Of a stretch of DNA of 64,000 bases, positions 16,986-26,099 are shown one piece after another. Source of the stretch: Iodobacter sp025352645 (GTDB lineage: Bacteria; Pseudomonadota; Gammaproteobacteria; Burkholderiales; Chitinibacteraceae); assembly GCF_033446605.1 (NCBI RefSeq), contig NZ_JAWQUO010000002.1, positions 137,951 through 201,950 on the forward strand, written 5' to 3'. The position numbers and the translations under genes were made by a program. The stretch's first letter is position 1. The number at the start of each line of letters is the position of its first letter. A model generated the notes under the pieces. It worked only from the letters and a program-made list of their open reading frames with translations. It had not been told where the DNA came from and did not search any database.

Positions 16986-17753
16986 GCGGGTGGTAAAGCC
17001 ACCATTGGCAAAAATAGTCTGGCCGTTAACCCACCAGCCTTCGGTCACCAAAAATTTAATCAAAGGCACGATGTCTTGGATTTCAGTTAAGCCCGATTGA
17101 TTAAAAGCGCTTAAATCTGCCGATGTTTTTAAGTAAGCCACGGCTTCTGGGGTTTCTTGAGCATAAAAGAACGGTGTATCCATTGGGCCTGGGCCCACTG
17201 CGGTAACAGAAATACCACGAGCACCAAATTCTTTGGCTGCCGCGCGGGTAAAGTGCTCAACGGCGGCTTTGGTGCCCGCATAAGTTGAGTAATAGCCGGT
17301 GTAGGCGGCAAGCAGCGAGGTCACGATGGTGCAGATCTTGCCGTTGTCGTTTAAGTGCTTGCCTGCTTCGCGGATAAAGAAAAATGCCGCCTTGCTATTG
17401 ATATTACTCATCTCATCGAATTCTTCTTCGCTGACATCCATAATGGCTTTTTTGAGCACTTTGCCAACGGTATTGATGGCAATATCTACGCCGCCAAAGC
17501 GTTTTACCGCTTCATCAAACAAAGCCACGCAGTTGGCTGCCTTGCTTAAATCACCCTGAATGGCAAAGGCTTTGCCGCCGATGGCTTCAATCGCTGCCAC
17601 GGTTTCTGCTGCCGCAGCTGCAGTTGCATCACTATTGTAGTGCACCACAATAGATGCGCCTTCGGCGGCTAAAGTGCGGCTGATTAATCCGCCGAGGTTT
17701 TTTGCGCCACCTCCAATAACAACAACTTTTCCTGCGAGTGATTGTGTAGACAT
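16983..17753 (-). CDS. Short-chain dehydrogenase/reductase (SDR)
   Basis: A classical 256-aa SDR with an N-terminal NAD(P) Rossmann motif (VVIGGGAKNLGGLI, ~11-24), NTVG (~94) and the catalytic YAGTK (Tyr and Lys, ~157-161) preceded by the Ser of VTSLLAA. The PGPMDTPF segment follows. The substrate is unknown. It is divergent from a LysR-type regulator with 138 bp between starts, so local control is likely. Its TAA stop lies inside the terminal inverted repeat of a MITE-like element. Confidence 0.9.
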   Translation of the reverse strand: MSTQSLAGKVVVIGGGAKNLGGLISRTLAAEGASIVVHYNSDATAAAAAETVAAIEAIGGKAFAIQGDLSKAANCVALFDEAVKRFGGVDIAINTVGKVLKKAIMDVSEEEFDEMSNINSKAAFFFIREAGKHLNDNGKICTIVTSLLAAYTGYYSTYAGTKAAVEHFTRAAAKEFGARGISVTAVGPGPMDTPFFYAQETPEAVAYLKTSADLSAFNQSGLTEIQDIVPLIKFLVTEGWWVNGQTIFANGGFTTR

Positions 17754-17780
17754 TGCTGCATTCCTTTTATTAAGTAGGAT

Positions 17781-17798
17781 CTGAAAGTGTGCTTTCAG
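17781..17798. promoter_or_regulatory. Candidate operator between the SDR and LysR genes
   Basis: Perfect inverted repeat CTGAAAG-TGTG-CTTTCAG in the divergent intergenic region; a reasonable LysR-type regulator target by position. Flanking TGCATTC/GAATGCA form a second weaker dyad. Confidence 0.4.
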
Positions 17799-17891
17799 AA
17801 GAAGTGAATGCAGTATGCTGCGCCGATCGCGATGGATAAATACGGCTAAAATGAAAACACTATTTTGTCTGGCAAAACAATCGGAGCCTCA

Positions 17892-18809
17892 GTGGACTTG
17901 ATTCAAGCAATGCGCCTGTTTGTGCAAATTAGCTATAGTGGTAGCTTTACCCGTGCCGCCGAACTGATGCAGCTATCGCGCCCCGTGGCCTCGACTACAT
18001 TGCAGCAGCTAGAAAGCCATCTGGGGACGCGCTTATTAAGCAGAACCACTCGCCATTTAGAGCTCACTGGCGATGGCCGCAGCTATTATCTGCACTGTCA
18101 GCGCCTGCTGGGTGATATCGATAAAACGGTGCAATCATTTAGGGAGTCAGGCTGCCAGGGCTTGCTGCGGATTGATGTGCCCACGCGGATTGCTCGCAAC
18201 TTATTAACCCCCAATTTGCCTGCGTTTTTTCAGCGTTACCCAGAAATTCGCCTTGAAATGGGGATAAGTGACCATGTGATTGATCTGCTGCGTGAAGGGG
18301 TGGATTGCGTGCTGCGGGTGGGGGCTTTACGTGAAGAGCGCCTAGTGGCGAAGCCTTTGGGCTATTTCCCACAGGGCAATTACGCCAGTCCTGCGTATAT
18401 CCAAAAATGGGGAATGCCTGACACGCTGGATGGCTTAAAACAGCATCAGTTGGTAGGCTATAGCCGCGAGTTAAATGGCCAGGATGCGGTATGGGAATAC
18501 ACAGAAAAAGGTGAAAACTGCAGCTTAGCAATGGCTAGCCAGATCACGGTGAATAATGCAGAAAGCTATATTGCCTGTGGCCTAGCTGGGCTTGGGCTGA
18601 TTCAGGAGCCCTCTTATGATGTGGTGCAGCATCTTGCTGCTGGAGAGCTAGTCGAAGTTTTGCCGCAATATCAAGCTGCAGCGCTCGCTGTAGCGGTGCT
18701 TTATCCATATCAACGTAATAGCTCGCAACGGGTACAGGCCTTTGTAGAGTGGCTTGAACATGTTCTTGCCGAGCAATTGCCCAAGCTTTGTTTTATTCCC
18801 GCTGCCTAA
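17892..18809 (+). CDS. LysR-type transcriptional regulator
   Basis: A 305-aa LTTR. The N-terminal winged HTH (FVQISYSGSFTRAAELMQLS, then RPVASTTLQQLESHLGTRLL) is followed by a substrate-binding domain. I chose the GTG at 17892 (VDLIQAMRLFV) because GGAG lies 5-8 bases before it and LTTRs usually begin this close to the HTH; a TTG at 17865 would add nine residues. It is divergent from the SDR gene, which is the likely target. It resembles the CrgA/DsdC-like group of LTTRs often paired with oxidoreductases. Confidence 0.92.
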   Translation: MDLIQAMRLFVQISYSGSFTRAAELMQLSRPVASTTLQQLESHLGTRLLSRTTRHLELTGDGRSYYLHCQRLLGDIDKTVQSFRESGCQGLLRIDVPTRIARNLLTPNLPAFFQRYPEIRLEMGISDHVIDLLREGVDCVLRVGALREERLVAKPLGYFPQGNYASPAYIQKWGMPDTLDGLKQHQLVGYSRELNGQDAVWEYTEKGENCSLAMASQITVNNAESYIACGLAGLGLIQEPSYDVVQHLAAGELVEVLPQYQAAALAVAVLYPYQRNSSQRVQAFVEWLEHVLAEQLPKLCFIPAA

Positions 18810-18878
18810 TGCTTCATGAAATCCGGCGCTTAAGGCTATAATCGCGGGTTAATCTATGAACGACTGAGCCCTTTTCCC

Positions 18879-21701
18879 ATGAGCACCACGCCTAAAGAAC
18901 TCGCAAAAAGTTTCGAACCCGCTGAGATCGAAAGCCGCTACTACCCAGAATGGGAAAAAGCTGGTTACTTTCAGCCGAATATGCAAGCTGCTGAATCGTT
19001 CTGCATTCAGCTACCGCCACCCAATGTGACAGGTACTTTGCATATGGGCCATGCCTTCAATCAAACGATTATGGATGGCTTAACTCGCTACCACCGCATG
19101 AAGGGTGAAAATACCCTGTGGCAGCCCGGTACCGATCACGCGGGTATTGCTACGCAAATCGTGGTGGAGCGCCAGCTGGATGCGCAAGGCATTAGCCGCC
19201 ATGAATTAGGCCGCGAGAAATTCGTAGAAAAAATCTGGGAATGGAAAAAAGAATCCGGTGCCACCATCACCCAGCAAATGCGCCGCATGGGCGCATCGGT
19301 GGATTGGAAGCGCGAATACTTCACCATGGACGAGCAATGCTCGGGTTCGGTGACCGAAGTATTCGTTAGCCTGTTTGAGCAGGGCCTGATTTACCGTGGC
19401 AAGCGTTTATCTAATTGGGATCCAAAATTAGGCACGGCCATCTCTGACCTCGAAGTGGTTTCCGAGGAAGAAGAAGGCCATATGTGGCATATCAAATATC
19501 CGGTTGTGGGCAGCGATGAATTTATCGTGGTGGCCACCACGCGTCCTGAAACCCTACTGGGCGACGTGGCGGTAGCGGTTAACCCAGATGACGAGCGCTT
19601 TAAGCATCTGGTGGGTAAAACACTGCAATTACCGCTAACCACCCGTGAAATCCCTGTGATCGCCGATGATTATGTGGACGCGGCCTTCGGTACTGGTTTT
19701 GTAAAAATCACCCCCGCACATGATTTTAACGATTACCAAGTGGGTAAGCGCCATAACACCCAGCTGATTAATGTAATGAGCTTGGAAGCGACGATTCTGC
19801 CTAAGGCGCAGGTATTTAGCTTTGATGGCGATGCACTGGGCAGTATTGATCTGCCTGCTGCCTACGCTGGCATGACCGCCCCTGATGCGCGTAAAGCCAT
19901 GCTGGCCGATCTGGATGCGCAGGGCTTATTGCTAGAGACCAAAAAACACAAGCTGATGGTGCCACGCGGTGATCGTACTGGTTCGGTGATCGAGCCTTTA
20001 CTGACTGATCAGTGGTTTATGGCCATGAGTAAGGCCGATGAAACCGGCCAAAGCATCACAGAAAAAGCCCTGCAAGCTGTGGCAGACGGCGAAGTTAAAT
20101 TTGTGCCAGAAAACTGGGTAAACACTTACAACCAGTGGCTGAATAATATCCAAGACTGGTGCATTAGCCGTCAGCTATGGTGGGGCCATCAGATCCCAGC
20201 TTGGTACGATGAAGATGGCAAAGTTTATGTCGCACGTAATCAGGCGGAAGCCGAGGCACAAGCGCCGGGCAAAACCCTGCGCCGCGATGTGGATGTGCTG
20301 GATACTTGGTTTAGCTCGGCACTGGTGCCGTTCTCTACTTTGGGCTGGAAGCCGGGGCAAAGCACGCCTGAGCTAGATGCTTTCTTGCCATCATCGGTAC
20401 TGGTGACCGGCTTTGACATTATTTTCTTCTGGGTAGCCCGGATGATTATGATGACCAAACACTTCACCGGCAAAGTGCCGTTTAAGCACGTGTATATCCA
20501 CGGCTTGGTGCGGGACGGCGAAGGCCAGAAGATGTCTAAATCGGAAGGTAATGTGCTGGATCCGGTGGATTTGATTGATGGGATTGATCTAGAAACGCTG
20601 CTAGAAAAACGTACCTCCGGCCTGCGCCGCCCAGAAACCGCGCCTAAAGTAGCGGCCAAAACCAAAAAAGAATTCCCAGAAGGCATTCCGGCTTTTGGTA
20701 CGGATGCACTACGCTTTACCTTTGCATCACTGGCTACCTTAGGCCGCAGTATTAATTTTGATCAGCATCGCTGCGAAGGCTACCGCAATTTCTGCAATAA
20801 GTTATGGAACGCCACCCGCTATGTGTTGATGAATGTGGAAGGCAAAGACGTAGGCCAAGATGAATCGTTGCCGCTGCAATACAGTTTTGCGGATCAGTGG
20901 ATGATAGGCCGCTTGCAGCAAGCTGAGCATGATGTATCGGTTGCGCTAGATACCTTCCGCTTCGATCTGGCCGCGCAAGGTATTTATGAGTTTGTTTGGA
21001 ACGATTACTGCGATTGGTATATCGAGCTAGCCAAAGTGCAATTGCAATCGGGCAATGAAGCAGAGCAGCGCGCCACCCGCCGCACCTTGGTGCGCGTGCT
21101 AGAAGCCACACTGCGTATGGCTCACCCAATCATTCCGTTTATCACCGAAGAGTTGTGGCAAGTGGTAGCACCGCTGGCCAATGCCAAGACCACAGAATCG
21201 ATTGTGGTGGCCGCATGGCCGGTGGCTGATTTAAGCAAGGTGAACGAAGCGGCCAATGCTCAGGTTGATGTGCTGAAAGCGCTGGCCTTTGCAGTGCGTA
21301 ATCTGCGCGGTGAAATGGGCTTATCGCCATCGCAAAAAACACCGCTACTGCTAGAAGGCGGAGACGAGCTGCAGCAGTACGCCGCTTACTTGATGCCGCT
21401 GGCTAAGCTTGCCAGCGTGAGCATCGTTGCCAAACTGCCAGAAGACGACGCACCCGTTGCCGTAGCAGGCAGCACACGTTTGATGCTGAAGGTGGAGATT
21501 GATAAAGCAGCGGAATCGGCGCGTTTAACTAAAGAAATCGGCAAGCTGGCGGATAATTTAGAAAAAATCAAAGCTAAGCTAGAAAAACCAGGTTATCTGG
21601 ATAAAGCCCCTGCACATCTGGTTGAAAAAGACCAAGCGCTGGTGCTAGATCAAACCGAGAAACTGGCTAAATTGCAAAGCCAGCTGGTGAAGTTGCAATA
21701 A
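18879..21701 (+). CDS. valS: Valyl-tRNA synthetase
   Basis: A 940-aa class Ia aminoacyl-tRNA synthetase. HIGH-type motif PPPNVTGTLHMGHAFNQ (~47-63); editing CP1 domain with TTRPETLLGDVAVAV (~219-233); WWGHQIPAWY (~428); KMSKS signature GQKMSKSEGNVLDP (~548-561); C-terminal coiled coil (KLQSQLVKLQ end) typical of ValRS. Full length, with no odd features. It is followed by a REP-like palindrome. Confidence 0.98.
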   Translation: MSTTPKELAKSFEPAEIESRYYPEWEKAGYFQPNMQAAESFCIQLPPPNVTGTLHMGHAFNQTIMDGLTRYHRMKGENTLWQPGTDHAGIATQIVVERQLDAQGISRHELGREKFVEKIWEWKKESGATITQQMRRMGASVDWKREYFTMDEQCSGSVTEVFVSLFEQGLIYRGKRLSNWDPKLGTAISDLEVVSEEEEGHMWHIKYPVVGSDEFIVVATTRPETLLGDVAVAVNPDDERFKHLVGKTLQLPLTTREIPVIADDYVDAAFGTGFVKITPAHDFNDYQVGKRHNTQLINVMSLEATILPKAQVFSFDGDALGSIDLPAAYAGMTAPDARKAMLADLDAQGLLLETKKHKLMVPRGDRTGSVIEPLLTDQWFMAMSKADETGQSITEKALQAVADGEVKFVPENWVNTYNQWLNNIQDWCISRQLWWGHQIPAWYDEDGKVYVARNQAEAEAQAPGKTLRRDVDVLDTWFSSALVPFSTLGWKPGQSTPELDAFLPSSVLVTGFDIIFFWVARMIMMTKHFTGKVPFKHVYIHGLVRDGEGQKMSKSEGNVLDPVDLIDGIDLETLLEKRTSGLRRPETAPKVAAKTKKEFPEGIPAFGTDALRFTFASLATLGRSINFDQHRCEGYRNFCNKLWNATRYVLMNVEGKDVGQDESLPLQYSFADQWMIGRLQQAEHDVSVALDTFRFDLAAQGIYEFVWNDYCDWYIELAKVQLQSGNEAEQRATRRTLVRVLEATLRMAHPIIPFITEELWQVVAPLANAKTTESIVVAAWPVADLSKVNEAANAQVDVLKALAFAVRNLRGEMGLSPSQKTPLLLEGGDELQQYAAYLMPLAKLASVSIVAKLPEDDAPVAVAGSTRLMLKVEIDKAAESARLTKEIGKLADNLEKIKAKLEKPGYLDKAPAHLVEKDQALVLDQTEKLAKLQSQLVKLQ

Positions 21702-21715
21702 AAATGAGATCAATC

Positions 21716-21773
21716 GTAGGGCGGGTGCAAGCCGCGAGCAGCGCTGAAAAACGGCGGCTTGCACCTGCCCTAC
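21716..21773. repeat. REP-like palindrome, family B copy 1
   Basis: GTAGGGCGGGTGCAAGCCGC pairs with GCGGCTTGCACCTGCCCTAC (one mismatch) around a ~17-base spacer. It is similar in sequence and length to 52349-52407. It lies just after valS; there is no T-run. Confidence 0.75.
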
Positions 21774-21876
21774 GATGCTTCAAGCATACACAGGCTGCTT
21801 TGTTCAGCCTGTTTTTATTGATCAATAATGGCCATATGCGCCTGTTGATTAAAAGCAGTTTATTAAGGAAATAACC

Positions 21877-22338
21877 ATGATTAACAACGATATTCTACGC
21901 AGCGTGCGTTATATGCTGGATTTAAGCGATGCCCATATTGTGGCTATTGCCAAGCTGGCTGATTTTGATATCAGTAAAGAAGACGTAGCCGCTTTTTTGA
22001 AAAAAGAAGATGAAGAAGGCTATTTGGAATTCAGCGATGAGGCGATGGCTTATTTCTTAGATGGCCTCGTGTTCCATAAGCGCGGTAAAGATGAAAGCCG
22101 CCCAGCTCAGCCGATTGAATTGCCGATGAGCAATAATATGGCGCTGAAAAAACTGCGCGTGGCTTTTGAATTAAAAGAAGAAGATATGCACAGCATTTTG
22201 GCTGCGGCAGGCTTTGATGTATCCAAACCAGAGTTAAGTGCCTTATTCCGTAAAAAAGATCATAAGCACTATCGCAGCTGTGGCGATCAATTACTCAGAA
22301 ACTTTTTAAAAGGTTTAACCCTGCGTTTGCGTGGCTAA
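21877..22338 (+). CDS. DUF1456 family protein (YehS-like)
   Basis: A 153-aa protein with two copies of the DUF1456 repeat: ~1-70 (NDILRSVRYMLDLSDAHIVA then FLDGLVFHKRG) and ~85-150 (NNMALKKLRVAFELKEEDM then LRNFLKGLTLRLRG). It resembles E. coli YehS in length and layout. Function is unknown in the family. It has no signal peptide and is a single gene preceded by a good AAGGAA ribosome site. Confidence 0.9.
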   Translation: MINNDILRSVRYMLDLSDAHIVAIAKLADFDISKEDVAAFLKKEDEEGYLEFSDEAMAYFLDGLVFHKRGKDESRPAQPIELPMSNNMALKKLRVAFELKEEDMHSILAAAGFDVSKPELSALFRKKDHKHYRSCGDQLLRNFLKGLTLRLRG

Positions 22339-22385
22339 ATTGTTGTTGCATGGTACTCAGCCCTAACACTAAGCATTTATAAGGT

Positions 22386-22409
22386 GGGCAAGGTAAAGCG
22401 CCCTTGCCC
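22386..22409 (+). other. Stem-loop in the DUF1456-DUF2520 spacer
   Basis: GGGCAAGG (22386-22393) pairs perfectly with CCTTGCCC (22402-22409). No T-run follows, so it is a weak or Rho-assisted terminator at best. Confidence 0.4.
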
Positions 22410-22484
22410 CCTATACCTATTTATCCTGCTCGCTGTTGCTATCTCAACCCCCCATATTCCTGCCAACCTCAAATGGCTTGATCA

Positions 22485-23339
22485 ATGAAAACTCTAAATA
22501 TTATCGGCCCAGGCCGGCTTGGCAAATCATTAGCGCGTTTAGCCCAGCAATCGGGGCGCTACCAAATTGCTGGGGTATATGCCAGATCTGCTCAGCATGT
22601 TACAGATGCCATTGCCTTTATTGGGGCGGGTGAGTTTTGCTCATCTCTAAATCAATTGCCTGCGGCTGATTTATATTTGTTAGCGGTGCCAGATGGTGCA
22701 ATTGCAGATGTAGCGCGGGAGCTGGCGGCTTGTCATATTGTAAAGGCGGGTAATGTGGTGTTTCACGCTAGCGGGGTATCAGATGCGGCTTTACTTGCGC
22801 CACTGCAAGATTCTGGGGCTTATTTAGCGAGCGTGCATCCTGCTTTTTCTTTTGCAGATCCAGCGCTGGCGGTGGCCTCTTTTAATGCAACCCTTTGCGC
22901 CTTAGAAGGTGATCAATTGGCCTGTGATATTTTGCAGGATTTTGTGTTGGCGCTAGGGGGCAAGCCTTTTACTTTAGTTAAAGGAGGAAAAGCGGCATAT
23001 CATGCTTCCTTGACAATGGCGGCTAATTATTTGGTTACCTTAGCGGATTTATCATTAAAAACGGCGCAAATGGCCGGAATAGAGGATGAGATTGCCCAAA
23101 GCCTTATTTTTAACCTAATGCAGCAAACATTAAGCAATATTAAAGTATTAGGCCCTGCAGCTGCATTAACTGGGCCAATTGTTCGTGGTGATGAGGCTAC
23201 AATAGAAAAGCATTTGGCGGTATTAAAAGACGCAACTATATTGCGCTGTTATCAGAGTATGGGGCTGGCTACGATTGATTTGGCTGCTGCTCATATTAGT
23301 AAATCTAAGCAAGCCGCTTTACAGCATATTTTTGCATAA
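22485..23339 (+). CDS. Rossmann-fold/DUF2520 protein
   Basis: A 284-aa protein. The N-terminal dinucleotide-binding fold (LNIIGPGRLGKSLARLAQ, GxGxxG) resembles F420/NADP oxidoreductases and pyrroline-5-carboxylate reductase. A C-terminal all-helical DUF2520 dimerisation domain follows (FTLVKGGKAAYHASLTMAAN, ~163-182). Families with this pair of domains have no firmly assigned substrate. It is a soluble single gene ahead of the chemoreceptor. Confidence 0.88.
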   Translation: MKTLNIIGPGRLGKSLARLAQQSGRYQIAGVYARSAQHVTDAIAFIGAGEFCSSLNQLPAADLYLLAVPDGAIADVARELAACHIVKAGNVVFHASGVSDAALLAPLQDSGAYLASVHPAFSFADPALAVASFNATLCALEGDQLACDILQDFVLALGGKPFTLVKGGKAAYHASLTMAANYLVTLADLSLKTAQMAGIEDEIAQSLIFNLMQQTLSNIKVLGPAAALTGPIVRGDEATIEKHLAVLKDATILRCYQSMGLATIDLAAAHISKSKQAALQHIFA

Positions 23340-23488
23340 AGTAGCGTTTGGTACTCGGTGTAAAAGTAGGCTAGTTTATATAGATGTTAGATTTCAAATA
23401 TTAAATCGATAGGACTGATGTTGCTGGCTGTTCTTTAGCCGTATGCAACGATAAGTGTTGATTTAAAAAGCTCTTGGGAGAGAGATAT

Positions 23489-25108
23489 ATGTCATTACGC
23501 AAAAAAGTTTACTTATTAGCACTAAGCATTTTGCTGGCTTTAATTGGCATTATGTTAGTGGGGCTATGGACGATGCGCCAAGCCAGTAATGACGATAATA
23601 GTGCCCGCATTAAGCAATTAATGGGCAGCACTTATAATGGTATTGTGCAGCTAGAAAATATGGCCGCATCAGGGAAGCTACCTGAAGCACAGGCCAAAGA
23701 AATCGCCACTCAATTATTGCGAGAAAATAAATACCATAAATCTGAATATGTTTATGTGGTTGATGACAAATTAAACTTTGTTGCCACGCCGCTTGATCCA
23801 CAATTGCATGGTACTAGCTTTAATGATTTTAAAGATGCAAGTGGCAATAGCGTCGGTGCCATTGCACAAAGGGCATTGGATAAATCAGGTGGTGCATTAA
23901 CTGAATATTGGTGGACTTCTAAACGCGATGGCAAAGTGGTTGATTTGCTTTCTGTGGCGCAAAAAACTCCACATTGGGGCTGGATTGTTGGCAATGGCAT
24001 CAGCTTTGCAGAGGCTGACGCGCGTTTTTGGGGCAATGCACGCTGGCAGGTATTGATTTGCTTGGCTGTGGCGGGATTGGTGGCGGCAATTATGCTGTCG
24101 GCAGTGCGTAATCTATTGCGAGATTTGGGCGGGGAGCCTGATGAAGTAATGGCTTTAGTGCAAGTGGTTGCAGATGGCAATCTACACATTGATGATAGCG
24201 CTGTAGATGTTTCGCCAAAAAGTATTTATGGCTCGGTACTGCGTATGCGTAGATCGTTACGGGATGTGATTTCACAGCTGTCATCGGTGGTGCATACCCT
24301 GCATACTTCGGGCGATGAAATTGTTGCTAAGGCGGAAAGTAGTAATTTATTTGTGGGGGCGCAAAGCCAAGCGGCAACGCGTATTGCTCAAACTGCCGAA
24401 GACTTTACTCAGCAAACTCTAAGGGCCGAGCAACAGGCCAAACAAGCTAAGGGCCAAAGCGAGACGGCAACAGAGATATCCGCTAAAGGCTTGGCGGTGA
24501 TTTCAGCGGCGGTGAATCGTTTTTCAGATATTGAGCTTTCGGTGGGTGAAACCCAAAGTAGTATTGATGATTTGGCGCAGCGTGTAGGCAGTATTTCTGC
24601 CGTGATTGCGGTGATTCGTGACGTGGCTGATCAAACTAATTTGCTGGCTTTAAATGCAGCTATTGAAGCTGCGCGCGCGGGTGAGCAGGGGCGTGGTTTT
24701 GCTGTGGTTGCTGATGAAGTGCGTAAATTGGCCGAGCGCACTAGTACGGCAACTCGCGAAATTGGCGAGACGATTAATGCGGTGCAAGATAGCGGCCAGA
24801 CTGCCAAATCACGTATGGATGGCATGGTGGTGCAGCTTAAAGAAGGGATTCGTCAAACCAAGGAAGGTGGTGAGGCGGTGAAGGCGATCCGTGAAGAATC
24901 TGCGGCAACGGCTTTAGTGGTTGGGCAAATTGGTGAGGCCTTGGCCGCTCAAGTGCACTCAAGCCAAGCGATTCGTAATGATGTTGATGAAGTGGCTAAT
25001 TTCTCTTCTGGGACTTTAGAGGCATCAAAAAGCACTGTGGCGGTAGCACAATCGATTAAGCAAGTTTCAGATCAGTTAGAAGTATTGATCAAGCAATTTA
25101 GATTGTAA
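23489..25108 (+). CDS. Methyl-accepting chemotaxis protein with single Cache domain
   Basis: A 539-aa transmembrane chemoreceptor. It has TM1 (~8-28), a periplasmic sCache_2-like domain (~30-180, with YHKSEYVYVVDDKLNFVATP and WGWIVGNGIS), TM2 (~187-210), a short HAMP-like linker and a long signalling coiled coil. The highly conserved hairpin is visible (DQTNLLALNAAIEAARAGEQ then GRGFAVVADEVRKLAERTS). The sCache_2 type commonly senses small organic acids. The ATG at 23489 (MSLRKKVY) is preferred to an upstream TTG because GGGAGAGAG lies at ribosome-site distance. No che genes are nearby, so it is an orphan receptor. Confidence 0.95.
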   Translation: MSLRKKVYLLALSILLALIGIMLVGLWTMRQASNDDNSARIKQLMGSTYNGIVQLENMAASGKLPEAQAKEIATQLLRENKYHKSEYVYVVDDKLNFVATPLDPQLHGTSFNDFKDASGNSVGAIAQRALDKSGGALTEYWWTSKRDGKVVDLLSVAQKTPHWGWIVGNGISFAEADARFWGNARWQVLICLAVAGLVAAIMLSAVRNLLRDLGGEPDEVMALVQVVADGNLHIDDSAVDVSPKSIYGSVLRMRRSLRDVISQLSSVVHTLHTSGDEIVAKAESSNLFVGAQSQAATRIAQTAEDFTQQTLRAEQQAKQAKGQSETATEISAKGLAVISAAVNRFSDIELSVGETQSSIDDLAQRVGSISAVIAVIRDVADQTNLLALNAAIEAARAGEQGRGFAVVADEVRKLAERTSTATREIGETINAVQDSGQTAKSRMDGMVVQLKEGIRQTKEGGEAVKAIREESAATALVVGQIGEALAAQVHSSQAIRNDVDEVANFSSGTLEASKSTVAVAQSIKQVSDQLEVLIKQFRL

Positions 25109-25354
25109 AAATCAGCCTGATTTACCCTAAAAGAGGATGTACTACATGGCCTTTTTTACCGCATGTTACGAGCAGTAAAAACACATTCAGTAACAATACC
25201 TTACTGTATTTATCAGGTGAAAAATACCTCTGTGTTAGTGTCGATTTTCACTGCTTTTTTTATCAAAAGACGGCAGGATAGCGGCATAGGGTAGTAAGCC
25301 TTGCTGTTTGATGCAGGGCGCAAGCCTACCTATTATTTATTTTGGAGATGCAAG

Positions 25355-26056
25355 ATGTCAGCCCCTAAAACCCATCCACTGTTTCTGGCTGCGGCCGCTT
25401 CTGTGATCTTAGCTTCTGGTGTAGGCGTTGCCAATTGGCTTGGTTTTGTTGGTAAGCCTGCTGTAGAGCCAGCGATTGTGGCATCGGTGCCTAGCGTGGC
25501 TAGCGCGCCTGTATTAGCCTTAGTGGCTACTCCTGTGCCAACTGCAGCACCTATCGCAGCAGTAATCCCAACGGCCGCGCCAATTGCTACGCCTAGGCCT
25601 GTTGTATATACGCCGGCAGCTAAGCCACATGCTAAAGCAACACAGCACCCTGCGACGGTTGCAAAAAGCACAGAAGAAGCCAAGTCTGCTCCTATCGTTT
25701 GGCCAGCTAAAGAAGTTTGTAAAAGTTGTGGCCGCGTAATTTCAGTGCGCACTATCGAGAAAAAAGGTGAAGGCTCGGGTGGCGGTGCGGTCGTTGGCGG
25801 TGTGTTAGGTGGGGTAGTTGGACACCAGATTGGTGGTGGTAATGGCCGTACCGTTGCTGAAGTGCTGGGTGCGATTGGTGGTGCTGTGGCAGGCCATCAG
25901 GCAGAAAAACAATATCGTAGCGTAACGGTATATGAAGTTCGTGTGTCGTTTGATGATGATAGTGAGCGCACTTACAGTTTTCAGGAACGTCCACAATTTA
26001 GCCAAGGTGATCGTGTGCGCTTAAGCGGCGATACCATTGTGCCTACAGGTAATTAA
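25355..26056 (+). CDS. Glycine-zipper (2TM) envelope protein with proline/alanine-rich linker
   Basis: A 233-aa protein. An N-terminal membrane anchor (~10-30) is followed by an Ala/Pro/Val/Thr-rich low-complexity region (~35-115), a CKSC pair, then the Gly-zipper segment (GGGAVVGGVLGGVVGHQIGG ~150, GAIGGAVAGHQAEKQYRS). It ends in a small beta C-terminus (VSFDDDSERTYSFQ...VRLSGD), as in SlyB-like proteins. There is no lipobox, so it is anchored by its N-terminal helix rather than lipidated. The ATG at 25355 is chosen because TTTGGAG precedes it. Probably an envelope-stress-type protein of unknown role. Confidence 0.85.
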   Translation: MSAPKTHPLFLAAAASVILASGVGVANWLGFVGKPAVEPAIVASVPSVASAPVLALVATPVPTAAPIAAVIPTAAPIATPRPVVYTPAAKPHAKATQHPATVAKSTEEAKSAPIVWPAKEVCKSCGRVISVRTIEKKGEGSGGGAVVGGVLGGVVGHQIGGGNGRTVAEVLGAIGGAVAGHQAEKQYRSVTVYEVRVSFDDDSERTYSFQERPQFSQGDRVRLSGDTIVPTGN

Positions 26057-26074
26057 TAGGCTTGCTTGATCAAA

Positions 26075-26096
26075 AGGGCGCAGCAAATAGCGCCCT
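26075..26096 (-). terminator. Hairpin between convergent glycine-zipper and ntrC genes
   Basis: AGGGCGC (26075-26081) pairs with GCGCCCT (26090-26096). On the minus strand it is followed by TTTTGATC, giving a weak terminator for ntrC. The sequence resembles an arm of the palindrome at 36295. Confidence 0.5.
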
Positions 26097-26099
26097 AAA